A stretch of DNA of 64,000 bases from Phycomyces nitens. Taxonomy: Eukaryota > Mucoromycota > Mucoromycetes > Mucorales > Phycomycetaceae. The stretch is taken from the NCBI GenBank assembly GCA_022702545.1, contig JAHRBC010000001.1, forward strand, positions 1,054,001-1,118,000, written 5' to 3'. This document shows, piece after piece, positions 11,401 to 23,237 of this stretch. Both the position numbers and the translations under genes were made by a program. Numbering within the stretch: position 1 is the first letter of the stretch; each line of letters opens with the position of its first letter. The notes below the pieces were generated by a model. That model made no database searches. It was not told the origin of the DNA and was given only the letters and a program-made list of their open reading frames with translations.

Positions 11401-11978
11401 TGCTTTGGGAGTTGATAATCTGTATTTCTGCTTTTCTCCGCCTCAGACTGTCTTGGTACTATGGGATTTTCATGTCGGGTCCTTGGAGGGCTACGACTTC
11501 TCCGTCTAGGGGGGACGTGTCTTGTAATCGTGTTTGTTTCTGGGTCGTATTGGCGGGTCTTGGAAGGAGAAAAAGATCTTTCTCTAGGCGATGAGTACGT
11601 ATCGTTTCTGTCTTGGCGATAATTTGTATAAGGCTCTTCTCGGTGGTCTTTGGAAAGTCTTCTTTTTGGACTACTCATTCTCCTCTCTCTTGAATAGGAC
11701 GGTCTGTACAGATCGTCGCCTCTTGATCTTCCCCAATATTCATTGGAGAATGATTCGGATGATCTGGTCGATGGGCGATTCTCTCTCCATTCAGATGTCG
11801 GTCTGGATGATAAAGGGTCCATGAGTCTTTCTTTTAGAGATCTATCAATCGTTGTTTCTTTGTACGAGTTCTTGTCGTCTTTTTGTTTTTTAGAGCTTGT
11901 TGCCATTTTTAGTATGTCTTTGCTGTTAGGCCGTTCAAATTCATACAAACTCTCTTTAGTTTGGCTACTAATGGTCAA
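8475..11978 (-). CDS. Large WW-domain protein, RS- and Ser-rich
   Basis: One uninterrupted ORF of 1167 codons. The first 200 residues are rich in Arg, Ser and Asp with RS dipeptides (RRRSRSPPRT). A WW domain sits at about residues 571-605, with PWKAITSSIGKVYYYN, TKKSVW and the closing RP visible. A degenerate Ser/Asp/His repeat follows (SSNDSQSSND type, encoded near 9880-9990). The C-terminal 350 residues are rich in Pro, Tyr, Met and Arg and end in an RS tail. WW domains bind proline-rich ligands, and this composition is common in nuclear factors coupling transcription and splicing; that role is inference. An alternative in-frame start lies at 11903 (MATSSKKQK). The lack of introns over 3.5 kb is unusual among its neighbours. 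Confidence 0.85.
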   Translation of the reverse strand: MTISSQTKESLYEFERPNSKDILKMATSSKKQKDDKNSYKETTIDRSLKERLMDPLSSRPTSEWRENRPSTRSSESFSNEYWGRSRGDDLYRPSYSRERRMSSPKRRLSKDHREEPYTNYRQDRNDTYSSPRERSFSPSKTRQYDPETNTITRHVPPRRRSRSPPRTRHENPIVPRQSEAEKSRNTDYQLPKQSEPRSKDPNQKPAKAPTSTPRNAIARSHDKEGVIKVLFDAAESREASITPPDWSMDTDDELPEIAKDFPPVPFIKAEVHLQSTPTASRVKSNSTIRQEKYYPRDEAAATIGLNLSSKTSESGSQSNSSPSAVEYERESNSKDNTPTSQDSLPKTMGRQMAKRSAPFKSTPKTIEHDKRPNLAISQTYVSKTSYTNTPVSIPSLSDIDKLVKDSRVLSWDLHQTTTNKNTILPPTDPRLSAPSKPAKSPHTDIRGKNITSSPTSSKSDPVAAPIKVPDEAHPKKRTACLAAENDGISDISHKHLDKPHSSHSLSPILQNNKRARQDLHTNGSLSAEPIQSKEASPSQQSSRREALSTLGQTTKEKPSNPDPQAANIKLPHPWKAITSSIGKVYYYNTETKKSVWKRPVEKNPDSTPLPKRLAESSTISPDSSNDQVSQETPKETVPSYDKEDKDIQGPNQPKENAENMLQSSKAPHSSDAPHSSDGSHGSNDSQSSNDSHASDTSEAQDPYPDTAKESNIPKIYHDKPADTSSVSLASSTQSTPRQSLEPIEPIQKNEDAHPNPTTTVSKIPQGSKKAKLANDETDAKDTSEHKARNASPLQKNPQGNHARNAEGYYNTPSSHSETFDVHRNQVSRAPWQGHDIHGRGMAESEIYQQHLQSVSPPRNRAYVSPPSEGSAYSPSFSPCEQASQQPAPIIPNEYPRVDTRHGMPDIRHVQYGGVQPGLRPELRDGWRGYPQDMNGAFQQIPPGLRNISFDNIENDQRHRMYAKRIFDMQPNENMGHDPRMLNMRVPDPRLGMHMGPAVRPDVLGIMNNIYEGEMQNIRPSRFTIVPPQRASFPVTEPQPIDYGPHNEVELEYSQYRRWSIERSPVESPGWRDLPTMPASMAAAGFSQDHYYSQQEGYDNFHNENENFYPSDNGWNGAESEEGRRQVYMMDDPSSRSVRDRLGRRRPGYHNERRAEESPSRSSRRSYR

Positions 11979-13124
11979 AAGAAGAAGAAGAAGAAGAAGA
12001 GAGAGAGAGGTTGGGAGAGGAAGGAAGGAAAAAAGTTCTTTCTTAAAGCGGTTTATTCTTCATGTGACGTATGTCGCATTTATGTTCAGTAGCAGTAAAA
12101 GTATTGAGGCCATAAAAAAAATAAACCATTCTTATTAGTAATCTAATAAGTGACCTTGACACCCACAGCCACCAAGGCATAATTGAATTCTTTATGTTGG
12201 CCCTTGATATTTTTCATAGTGATTTTGCACGATTTTATATGTATTTGTAGGAATTGAGAATATTAGTTTACAGCCAGGTTTAAGCTGTATCTAGAGATCT
12301 TGTTGAAAGGCCGGACAAGAGGCATGGAGATTGTGCAGTTATTTGATCTCTTGAAGTATTTTATCCATACTTTCCAACCTCAATTGGCCTTTTTGTATTT
12401 ATTTTTCAACAACAACAAAAAAGTTTTATAGTGGAATTGTACACATCCAGGTCAGTGGGTATCACACCACTGAAAAGGTAAAAAAAATAAAAAAAAACAC
12501 TTAATAAACTCAGTATTCCCACCAATCAAAATCACATCACAATTGATAGTGAAAAGTGATTATAAGTGAGGCAGCTATACAAGAGAATAAATGAGGTACT
12601 GAATGCACCAAGAATAAGCTTAAAGAGAGATTTACTCTAGGGACTCGGACGATCCATCTATGAATCCCAATTGGACAGCATGGGAAGACCTGGATATCCA
12701 AATAGCTTTAGGAGGATGTAGACAGCATAGTCTGACAGTGGACGATCAGGGGGTGATGGGATGTGGTATGGGAAGTTTTATCAATTTTCTTCCCTAATGA
12801 TCATGTGGGGTATATTTGTCAAGAAAAGGTTCAATAAATTTAAACGATATTACGTCAGCTTACGCTTACCCCCTACAAGGGGTTATTTCCGTCCTTTTAT
12901 TAATTGACCACAATTTATAAAGTAATGTCAAAAATACTACCTTTCTTCTTTATCATTTTCAATTATTCTTTTGGTTCCCATGGGGATATACACTTTTAGT
13001 ACGCCACTAGACACACTTGCAAGAACAAAAAAAAAGCCTTTTGGCTACCCACCACGAATATTTGTTGGATCAAAAACCAGGGAAAACAAATATAAGCACC
13101 AGCAAAAAAAAAGCAGCTTCCATT
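11979..13124. other. Intergenic region with an AAG/AG microsatellite
   Basis: Immediately upstream of the WW gene start lies a purine run of AAG and then AG repeats (about 11977-12009) that may be in its 5' UTR. The rest is AT-rich with A and T homopolymers. No gene is supported. Confidence 0.5.
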
Positions 13125-13860
13125 TTAAACATTGAGCAAAGGAGTAATTCCCTCGGCATTGTCAGCTATAGCAAATGAACTAATGTGAAAAGATTCCAGC
13201 ATTGTCAAACTTGAACCATGTAAGCTTTGTTCATCGTCGACAATTAGCTTCGTTTGTCCAAAAATCAACGTGATATTCAAGGGCTTACTCACAAAACACA
13301 CCTACAACGAAGCTAAAGTATAAACGCTGGTTTAAAGTACTCTCCAGAAATTATACAACAGTTGACGACATCATGCATAGTCTTTTACCTTTTGAAAATG
13401 ACCATTCCTTTGAAAACTGTATTTCATACTTGGATAAATCAAAGTAGGAAGAAACAGATAAAAACGTCGATGGAGTAGTAGGTGCTTTGAATTACAGAAA
13501 AAGTAAAAGTACTGTATGTTTTTTTCTTACTCAAGCTAAACATCCTGTTATTATGCTGGGATCATAAAGAACAAAAAACCCCCGCGAGACTTCTTGGACT
13601 GTAATCTTATTGAGATAGCTGAAGTTCTGTTTGACGATACCGATGCATTAGTGTCTGATGGACAAGATTTGTGCGCGCCAATTATGAGCTGCATCATCTG
13701 ATAACTTCTTTGGCCGTCGTGTAAATATGTTTGTGGCAGTTGGAGACAAATAGAACACAATCAGCCTAATGACAGGTTTTTGTAACATATTGTAGATAAT
13801 CTATATATTTCGCTTGGATATTTATTTAATTCAATATTCTACTTTAGTTCAAGTGAGACC
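13125..13860 (-). pseudogene. Decayed gene, possibly a Rad9-type checkpoint clamp subunit
   Basis: Protein-like stretches appear in order on the minus strand but in different frames with stops. Around 13800 there is YVTKTCH, a stop, then ADCVLF. After a frame change near 13740 comes TNIFTRRPKKLSDDAAHNW. Around 13430 there is SSYFDLSKYEIQFSKEW. Finally FVSKPLNITLIFGQTKLI runs to NAEGITPLLNV and a stop at 13125. The order, the spacing (about 700 bp in total) and motifs such as VTKT and a later KPL resemble Rad9, the 9-1-1 clamp subunit. I could not join the pieces with plausible introns throughout. Decay is well supported; the Rad9 identity is tentative. Confidence 0.35.
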
Positions 13861-13961
13861 AGAGATAAATGGATCCATATATTCGAGTTTTAAAGTAAAT
13901 AAAAATTCTATAGTATATATTATATATTAAGATATTATGTCTATGATCTAGGTCTATGGGT

Positions 13962-15637
<1,676 letters not shown>

Positions 15638-16675
15638 TTAAAAGAGTGAGGAGAAGTAATGTAGGATTGGGTGGTTGAGGGCTATTTACAGGAATCCAGT
15701 ACTGCTCACTCCTTTTCTATGAATCCGCAGCTGTTAAAGTGATGGAGGATGACGACAATAATGCATTTGATCTGAATGAATACCGGATAAAATGTATTAC
15801 CGTTCAAGAGTGGCTTATACAACAAGGGTCGAAGAAATGATTTGGATACTAAGCTGGACTGATAAAGGCATATTGAATGGTATTTAACATTGTGTATATA
15901 ATTCATTAAAGGCATGCATTGGAATAATTATGTATTAATTGTAATTTCTATACTTTTAATAACCTGCTTTTCAATATTCATCTTCAAAATGGCTTTCAAG
16001 CAATTCACCTTTAGACTTTCAAGTAGCGCATATGCTGTGTATACTAAAAGTGTGTGGTAGGCTGGTAAAGCAATCAATTGTGTTAAAAGGCCTTGATTTG
16101 TTTGATTATATAAAGAATTGCAAATATTTATAGCAATTCTCAAAAGAGGGTTTAGTATAATGGTTGTAATGAGATTATTAACATGACAAGATTGCCAAGA
16201 TATACAAATAGTAGATCAGCTTAAATAAAATGATCAAATGGATAAACTCTAGTAAATATTTGCTGCTTTTTTGCTATTCTAGTTAAATTAATATTTTATT
16301 AAAATATCCATTATAACCAGCATCAGTTCCATGACAAATATTGTATTCAATAGAGTCTTGAGTATAGTTTATTTAATATGCATTGTCATTTGTCTATAGA
16401 TATTTAACAAAGCAAGAATCTGAACTTGTTTAAAGTAAAATATTTTTTATTTATTATAAGTTATGAAAGATATTTCACTATTCACTTTAATAACCAAAGC
16501 TTCCGTGCATTGATATTAGACTGTAAGCTAGGTTCAATATATAGTCAAGTCGTCTTTTTTTTTTAATAGCAACGTCCCAAATTATAACATACTTTTAAGT
16601 CCTATGCATGCAATACCCACTTTGGCTTCAATTCTACCCAAACCAAAACGAATCTTTGTAGCCAATATATTGTAC
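15638..16675. other. Intergenic region between the kinase gene and the inverted repeat
   Basis: AT-rich sequence includes the likely promoter of the minus-strand kinase gene. Short ORFs are low-complexity. Repeat-like sequence begins at about 16676. Confidence 0.5.
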
Positions 16676-16999
16676 AGGCTTACTATAAAATATCTAATAA
16701 TTTAACACTGTGGTATGAGGTGCAAGCTAAAGACATGTCTTTATATCGATCTTACTCTTAATGTATAAAAGTAATCGATATATGAGTATATAAAGTATTA
16801 TAAGGGATTAACAAACTCAATGATTTTGCAATCGTTTGGTATATTGAATCAAGTATTTCTTTCTTGTTGGATATCAAATACACTTTTCTACAAGCAGCTA
16901 GACACCAGTTGAATTATAGCAGCAAAGACGTTTGTTAAAATATGATCCATTATATATACTTTTATTTAGGATTGTGTTTGAGCCTTTATTTTATTCTCT

Positions 17000-18240
17000 T
17001 GTCGCTGGTACAGACATATGTATATATTGATATAATGTTTCTCATTCCTCTGACCGTCATATTGTTCCTTTTTGCTTTCACTTTTCAATAGTACATTTTC
17101 TATCCTTGGTTTTTGATTAAGGTGAACAGCGTCAACTAAACTGATATTGGATTCGAGATTGCAAATATGTTTTATAGAGAGAGAGAAAAGAACGAGTGAT
17201 AAAATACTGCAAGATCATTGTTTCCTTTCTTTTTATGCATTGAATAATTCTGGGAATACTTTCTTATTTCTTGTTTCTGGCAGCCCGAGGTTTTTTTTTT
17301 GTATGTCTGTTAAGTGCAGGATATTGATTCTGTAGATTGTGTACATTAAAGTAATTGCAATTGGAATCTACTACATTACAGCCAAAGTCTTTTGTTATAT
17401 TTAAAACAAAGTAGATGCAATAGAAGAAAGAGTAAAAAAAAAAGGTAATTGGATTAGAATGAGACTTGGTGATTAGCTACAGATGTAAAGAATCTATTAT
17501 TTTGAGTGTAGAAACCCAGTAGACACTATAAAGAGTATTTTGCCATAAAAGGCAAGCAAAGAGTTGCACCTATTTCTTAATTTTCTATATACTGGTAATA
17601 CTGGCGTATGGCGGGGTTGGTTAAGGCGTTGGATTTCCAAGGTCTGAGTCCGGGGTTCGATTCCCGGGCTTGGAAATTGGGAAAGTGAAAATTCTTAATC
17701 AGCTGAGTCGTATGTCGGGGCAGTACCTGGGACTTTGGCCAAGTCTCAGCTTGGACTTCAGTAGCCGCGTAGATTCCAATCTACCAAGCTTATAGCTTGG
17801 TAGAGTACTGTTGCATTTTTTTTTTATTTTATTTTTTGTCGTTTTGGATCTGTATTGTTCTTCCAATGCTATAATACAACCAATATTGGGCAAACCCACT
17901 GGGAATTGTAAACGAGGATAGAAAGATAGATCCTTTTTATTCAATGAAATATTGTCCTCTTTTATATTTTTTCTGAACCTACTCAGCCATCATAAATGTC
18001 TGACACTTTGGTGGCCTCAAAGATTCCAATCTACTAAGGAGAGCTTAGTAGACTACTCCTATTTTTAAATTTTTTTTTTTAAATTTTTCAAATTTATTTA
18101 TTAGGGGGTTTCATTGATTTTTATTTTTATTTTTATTTTCCAAGTTTTATGTATTGACCATCAAGACTTTGAAAATATGTTATTGAACCCCCCCTTGTTA
18201 ATCGTTCTTAGTATTCTATCCAAAGAGTGTTTGTGTGGTG
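17000..18240 (+). repeat. Direct-repeat unit 1 of the arm
   Basis: The sequence starting around the stretch that precedes gattcgagattgc, and running through the SINE-like segment to the agggggtttcattgatt region, reappears later in the same arm from about 20190. The two units have diverged clearly (many substitutions and small indels), in contrast to the near identity between arms. The direct duplication is therefore older than the inverted one. The mirror copy lies at about 28500-29740. Confidence 0.75.
17605..17825 (+). ncRNA. tRNA-derived SINE-like / Pol III-type unit, copy 1
   Basis: An internal A-box-like TGGTTAAGGCG (17618-17628) and an exact B-box GGTTCGATTCC (17654-17664) form a tRNA-like head. 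The region between them resembles a tRNA-Ser/Leu-type arm that has lost a normal anticodon loop, so it is not a working tRNA. A non-tRNA body of about 120 bp follows. Near 17780-17810 there is a hairpin (ctaccaagc / gcttggtag) and then a long T run, the kind of end expected for a Pol III transcript. Transcription is inferred, not shown. Confidence 0.6.
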
Positions 18241-18254
18241 CCAAACAGCTGTTT

Positions 18255-18425
18255 TGAATTATTCAAATGTCTATGTAGTTAAAATCTCTGTTGTATAATG
18301 GTCGGCTATCGCTTGGTATGAGATATATGATTGCTTGGTGAATAACTTATTCAGACATTAGCTTATGCATTTGCAAAGAGTAGCCAGAGATTGGTTGTAG
18401 AGTTTGGACTTTATTCTCAGCTGGG
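18255..18425 (-). repeat. LTR-like repeat family 2, left-arm copy
   Basis: On the minus strand the blocks atatacacgcccagc and ccaatctctggctactctttg match the plus-strand copies near 23240 and 57510, with clear divergence. The mirror copy is at about 28318-28488 (+). Confidence 0.5.
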
Positions 18426-18549
18426 CGTGTATATCTCAAGGTACAAACCCACGGAACTTGGTTACACTTTTAAACTGGTATTGAATAGAGTTATTCACAC
18501 TCGGTAACAGAGTACAATGTTATACAATTGTATTGACCAAAAGTAATGC

Positions 18550-18894
18550 TGTGTTTTAGGGTATTAAAACAATAAAGAATAGTAATGGAGATATAGAGAG
18601 TAAGTGAGTACTTTGAGACTGTATATAAGCTTGTCTTTATTAAGATACAAAATGTGCCGCTCTTTATATACTCTTTCAATGTGCTGTTGCACAAGATCTT
18701 GGACTTCCTGATACGTGGGGTCTTTCACCACATTAAGATATTAGATGGAGTAAGCTTCTGAGCTTAACATCCATGTTACTATTATTCTGATGCATTGCTA
18801 TAATCCCTTTATCGTACCTTATTAGCTCTCAGCTAATCTGTACTTATAGCTTATCTATATGTAAAATATACATTAATAAGGCTGGATCACCACA
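18550..18894 (-). mobile_element. Solo LTR, left-arm copy
   Basis: A 345-bp segment has TG...CA ends on both strands (TGTGGTGATCCAGCC start and AAACACA end when read on the minus strand). Within it on that strand are a TATA box (gtatataaagagc) and then an AATAAA, the usual U3-R order of an LTR. A diverged full-length copy lies at 56980-57324, outside the inverted repeat, which defines both ends. I see no target-site duplication or internal retroelement region, so this is a solo LTR or an LTR-derived repeat. Confidence 0.65.
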
Positions 18895-19038
18895 CCTAAA
18901 AATGGCAATAAAGTGAAGAAGAAGCATGAAACCCTTGATTCCACCCAAATGCACGGGCCTTTCTGGATAGTATATAAAGACTCGACATTTTTGCACTTTC
19001 CTTTAATATTACATATCTTCATATCTTCACACTCTACA

Positions 19039-19362
19039 ATGCAAATCTTCTCTATCCAAAAGCGCATCCTCTCAAAGTGCCAGCGTCGCCAATCCCAAAA
19101 GACTTCCAACACAACCACCAAATCCCGTTCTTCATTCACATCTTCAATGGGCCAATGCATCAAAAGTCTCACTTCAGTCAAGAAAGCCTTTAGTTGCAGA
19201 AAAGTACAAAACACAGTCCCACCTTCTTTGATCTCATCTTCATCGACGATGTCCAATGACTCCTATCTTTCAGACTTTTCTGATGACAAGCACTTTCAAA
19301 CATCCGAAAAATCCATGGCTCTCGATGCACTTATCTTTGATCACCCCTCGGTCACTGTCTGA
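19039..19362 (+). CDS. Small Ser/Lys-rich protein (107 aa), left-arm copy
   Basis: A 107-codon ORF starts MQIFSIQKRILSKCQRR and ends FDHPSVTV. The N-terminal half is basic and Ser/Thr-rich; the C-terminal half is Ser/Asp-rich. A good TATA box (tatataaag at 18971) lies about 68 bp upstream of this ATG, which is why I prefer it to the earlier in-frame ATG at 18913. No domain is recognised. An identical protein is encoded in the right arm. Confidence 0.5.
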   Translation: MQIFSIQKRILSKCQRRQSQKTSNTTTKSRSSFTSSMGQCIKSLTSVKKAFSCRKVQNTVPPSLISSSSTMSNDSYLSDFSDDKHFQTSEKSMALDALIFDHPSVTV

Positions 19363-20755
19363 ATTCGCCCAGATGCCTATCGCTCATTATAAGCCAATAC
19401 AATATCTGTATATATATCCTGTAAAAATTGTAAAATAGACAACCCCAAAAAGCATCCTCTCTGTACACTAGACATCATCAAAATAGCAAATCATGATAAC
19501 AATCTCCTTGAAATAAATCTTTTTTTTTGTTTCCAATACCAACAAATACATTGCTTTCAGTTATGGTGATCAAAACATGTCTTTTTTTTTCACAATTGGT
19601 AAACCTATATGACCGACTATTATATCTGCAAGTCAACAACCACCTTACAAATAGATTATGTACATAAGATATGTTTATTCACCCTTTTAACTATCTCTCG
19701 GAATATCGTTGAAATAGATTCTTGAAAGTATATTTAAGCAGCCGATATAGATTATATAACTTATGAATTATTCAAAGCCTTTCTTTTATTCACTATTGGT
19801 ATTTACTAGTAAAGAGTTGCAGGTAGAGTTAAAGTAAGTAAAGGATGGAAATGCAGTGAACATATTTACAGATATTTAACAGGAGTAAATTACTCTTGGT
19901 CTAGGTTTTAATGGGTAAAATACGGTGATCAGAACACCCAGTATCACTTTGAAAGATTCCATTAACGTTAGGCCAAAGTTGATGTATTGAAACCAGCAAA
20001 TATATTTATTCAGTGGTAACTTAGAGTGTCTAGTGAGCTTCTTCCTCTTGTACATCTATCTTACGAAAAAAGCCTTGCACGCCTGATAGATAAAATTATG
20101 ATTCTGTCTCCAATTTTCATAAGGATTTCATCCATACGTTGGGATATATATTCCAAGTATAATATATATCCAACATGCTGTCAGGTACAAATCCAGGTTT
20201 ATATTATCTTGTTATCTTTTTGCTCACTTTCAATCTTCATTCTTTTTTATAATTTTGTTCTTGGTTTGAATGAACAGAATCAACAAAGCTGATACTAGAT
20301 TCAAGATTGCAAATGGTTTTTATAGAGAAAACAAGAGTGAAAAATGGTTGAAAGGGTATTGTTTCCTTTCTTTTTGTACATTAGCCAATGCAAGAAATAT
20401 TTTAGTATTTTTTTATTGGTGACAGCCCAAGGTTTGTTGCGCGTTTGTTGATGGCAGGATGTTGATCAAGTAGAGTGTGTATAAAAAAGTAATCCTAATT
20501 GGAATCTACTAAACTATAACCAAAGACTGTTTTTTTTTTGAAATACATAAAATGCAGTAGAGGTAGCAGCAGAAAAAGAAAAGAGCGGATTGGATTAGTA
20601 TGAGACTTGGTGATTAGCTACAGATGTAAAGAATCTATTATCTTGAGTGGGCGGCTTATTATTTTAATAGAAAGTGCAGGGCAGACACTATAGACATTAT
20701 TACCATAAAAGGCAAGCAAAGAGTTGCACCTATTTCTTAATTTTCTATATACTGG

Positions 20756-21432
20756 TGACGCGTGATGTGTTTGTATGGTTGTGTATGGTAACCGAACGGG
20801 CGACAAATAAAATATATAAAAGAAACAATGAAAGAACCAGTAAAAGACTAACGAAACTCAACAGAAATATCCCCAAAATGACCGGGCAAAATATAACTGC
20901 TCTTCAGAGATCGAGAGCTTAAACTCAAAAGAATAAAATAACCGTAAAATTGATCGTAAAACTGACTGATAATATTTATTCATTAGAAAAGAATGTCTTT
21001 TATAGACAAAGAAAATAACTAAAAGAATAACCGAAAAATGAAATAATAAAATAATAAAATGATGCCATCAAGGCCAAAGGAAAATATAATAAAAAAAAAT
21101 ACTATAACATAGTAAAGAAAGGGGTAAGACAAAGAAGTAGGGGAAATAAACTAAAGAAGTACAGAATGGTGCAATCCTGCAAGAAAGTGAGAAAGGATTC
21201 ACAAAGGAAATATAAAAGGAAAGAGTATAAAAAGGAAATAATAAAATGTGATAAAATAAAATAAAGAAAAATTGAAAAGAAAGAGAAATAAAGAAACTCG
21301 GGGATCGGCCATCCTTACTCGGCTCGGACTTCTTCTTCGGACTGGTCCGGCCTCCGACCCCTCCTAGGCCTTTTCCGGGCCCTTGGTCCGGCTTCATGGT
21401 CGAAACCGAACCTGCCCACAACACACGTGTCA
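20756..21432 (+). mobile_element. Non-coding TG...CA element A, inserted in the left arm
   Basis: Starts TGACGCGTGATGTG and ends CACACGTGTCA, imperfect inverted termini of about 9-12 bp. It is flanked by the 4-bp duplication CTGG (20752-20755 and 21433-21436). The interior is purine-rich on the plus strand, with a GC-rich block at about 21300-21420 and no convincing ORF. The right arm and direct-repeat unit 1 both hold the empty site. TG...CA ends with a short duplication fit a solo LTR; a non-autonomous TIR element is the alternative. Confidence 0.8.
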
Positions 21433-21439
21433 CTGGTAA

Positions 21440-22448
21440 TGACGCGTGTTGAGTTTGTTGTGTGTGATAACGAGTCAGAAAATATATTAATTTGAATACC
21501 ACTTCGTTGACAATAACGAGGGTGCGATAAAGAATGAATATAACGGGGGTAAAACCGCGATTCAAAGACAGCAAGAGGACAAGAAAGGAAGAAAGTGAAA
21601 GAATAGAAAGAGATATATGAACTTCGCTCGGGACAGTTAAATATATTCTTGGCAGCAACGGATACAAAGATAGGGATACAAAGAGAGAGAGAGAACTAGA
21701 TAATTTCGCTCAGGACAATTAATCAAGTTGACAGCAAGGTACTGGGAAGTTACAAAATCAGGAAAAAGGGAAAAGGATGAAAAGAAAAATCAATCTTGGC
21801 ACGAAGTATGTTTAGGAATTTCTATACAAGACAATTCACTAATTCAGGGACGGAAAATAAGAGAGAGATAACTGATAATTTTATTGATTGAATTTTTAGT
21901 CTCTTATATAGACTTCGTAAAATATTACTTTGTAGATAATTATGAATTGATTAATAATGGATTATAGAAAATGGGTGTGAGAACGAAAAATAGAACAGTA
22001 ATATGAGATAATGGATACGGATAATGAGAGATTGTGTAAAATGTAAAATGATAAGACAAGACAGAGATATGAAAATATGAGAAAACAAGATGTGCAGTAA
22101 GGATGATAATGTAAAAATGGGTGACAATAATGATAAAGAAAATATAGATATGTGAGAAAAATGTAGAGTGAAGATAAGGATAAATGCGCACAGACAGGAA
22201 CATGGGGAAAGAGAAAATGAGATAGATGACAAAAGGTGGACACAAGAATGATAATTGAAATGCAGATAATGGGAGATAAAGATGGAAGTGTAAAGAGGTA
22301 TATGGGTAAAAGTGACTTGCGATGCGATATGAGTGACGTCGCCATATTGACTGGACACGACGTCACTCTTTCTGGCAAGGCAGTCTGGAAAAGGATGACG
22401 TTGCTTGCGAAAGTGGGCGAAGCTGGAAAAACTACAACACCCGTGTCA
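21440..22448 (+). mobile_element. Non-coding TG...CA element B, inserted beside element A
   Basis: Starts TGACGCGTGTTGAG and ends CAACACCCGTGTCA, flanked by the 4-bp duplication GTAA (21436-21439 and 22449-22452). Its first 40 bp and last 15 bp are clearly related to element A, so both belong to one family although they have diverged. The interior is purine-rich with no coding capacity. It landed 3 bp from element A, partly inside the duplicated target. Confidence 0.8.
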
Positions 22449-22453
22449 GTAAT

Positions 22454-22676
22454 ACTGGCGTATGGCGGGGTTGGTTAAGGCGTTGGATTTCCAAGGTCTG
22501 AGTCCGGGGTTCGATTCCCGGGCTTGGAAATTGGGAAAGTGAAAATTCTTAATCAGCTGAGTCGTATGTCGGGGCAGTACCTGGGACTTTGGCCAAGTCT
22601 CAGCTTGGACTTCAGTAGCCGCGGGGATTCCAATCTACCAAGCTTAGCTTGGTAGAGTACTGTTGCATTTTTTTTT
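22454..22676 (+). ncRNA. tRNA-derived SINE-like unit, copy 2
   Basis: Same structure as copy 1, with A-box 22472-22482 and B-box 22508-22518, then body, hairpin and T run. It belongs to direct-repeat unit 2. Confidence 0.6.
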
Positions 22677-23237
22677 TATTTTATTTTTTGTCGTTTTGGA
22701 TCTGGGTTGTTCTTCCAATGCTATTACACAGCCAACATTTGCCCAAACTCACTGGGAGTCGTAAACAAAGATAGAAAGATAGATTCTTTTTTATTCAATG
22801 AAATATTGTCCTCTTTTATATCTTTTCTAAACCTACTCAGCCATCGTAAGTGTGACACTTTGGTGGCCTCAAAGATTCCAATCTACTAAGGAGAGCTTAG
22901 TAGAGTACTGTTATTTTTAATTTTTTTTAAATTTTTCAAATTTATTTATTAGGGGGTTTCATTGATTTTATTCTTCCAAGTTTTATCTATTGGCAATCAA
23001 GACTTTGAAAATCTGTTATTGAATCCCCTTTTTTTAATCGTTCTTAGTATCCTAGCCAAAGAGTATTTGTATGGTGCTCATGGTACCAAATAGCTGTTTT
23101 GAAAAGACTAGTGGCACCTTTTTGCAAAACCAAGCGGTGTTCTTTGTAAACCCAATTTATAATAAGGTATTTAGATTTGTTAGTATTTCATGGGAAATGG
23201 GAATACTATGAGAGCTGTTTATTGACAAAAGAATACT

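Larger units (their letters stand above)
16676..23000 (+). repeat. Left arm of a very large inverted repeat
   Basis: The arm matches the reverse complement of 25436-30067 almost base for base. Paired positions sum to about 46742-46743 over 16676-20755, and to 48436 over 22449-23000. The shift of about 1.69 kb is explained by two elements inserted only in this arm. Without them the arm is about 4.6 kb. Outer homology stops in an aggcttact sequence near 16676; inner homology stops after attggcaatcaa at 23000. The few differences seen are homopolymer lengths and isolated substitutions (for example gcgtag versus gcgggg near 17770). Confidence 0.95.
20190..23060 (+). repeat. Direct-repeat unit 2 of the arm, interrupted by two insertions
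   Basis: Homologous to unit 1, including the gagttgcacctatttctt block, the tRNA-like segment and the oligo-T hairpin tail. It is split between 20755 and 22449 by the two TG...CA elements. The mirror copy in the right arm (about 25436-26550) is unsplit. Confidence 0.75.

Noticed and set aside
17605..17690. A working tRNA gene at the A/B-box segment
   Set aside because: The boxes are good, but there is no normal anticodon loop and no matching acceptor stem, and the segment continues into a fixed body. It fits a tRNA-derived repeat.
18873..19256. A 127-codon minus-strand ORF overlapping the 107-aa gene
   Set aside because: It is antisense to the better-supported gene and has no promoter of its own; it is a shadow ORF.
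20026..20292. An 88-codon ORF present in both arms
   Set aside because: Its duplication only reflects arm identity. It lacks a promoter, has low-complexity hydrophobic composition, and overlaps diverged repeat sequence.
21068..22378. Several ORFs of 100-200 codons on the minus strand of elements A and B
   Set aside because: They are translations of purine-rich non-coding DNA (Phe/Leu/Ser/Ile-rich reading of the pyrimidine strand) with no domain.
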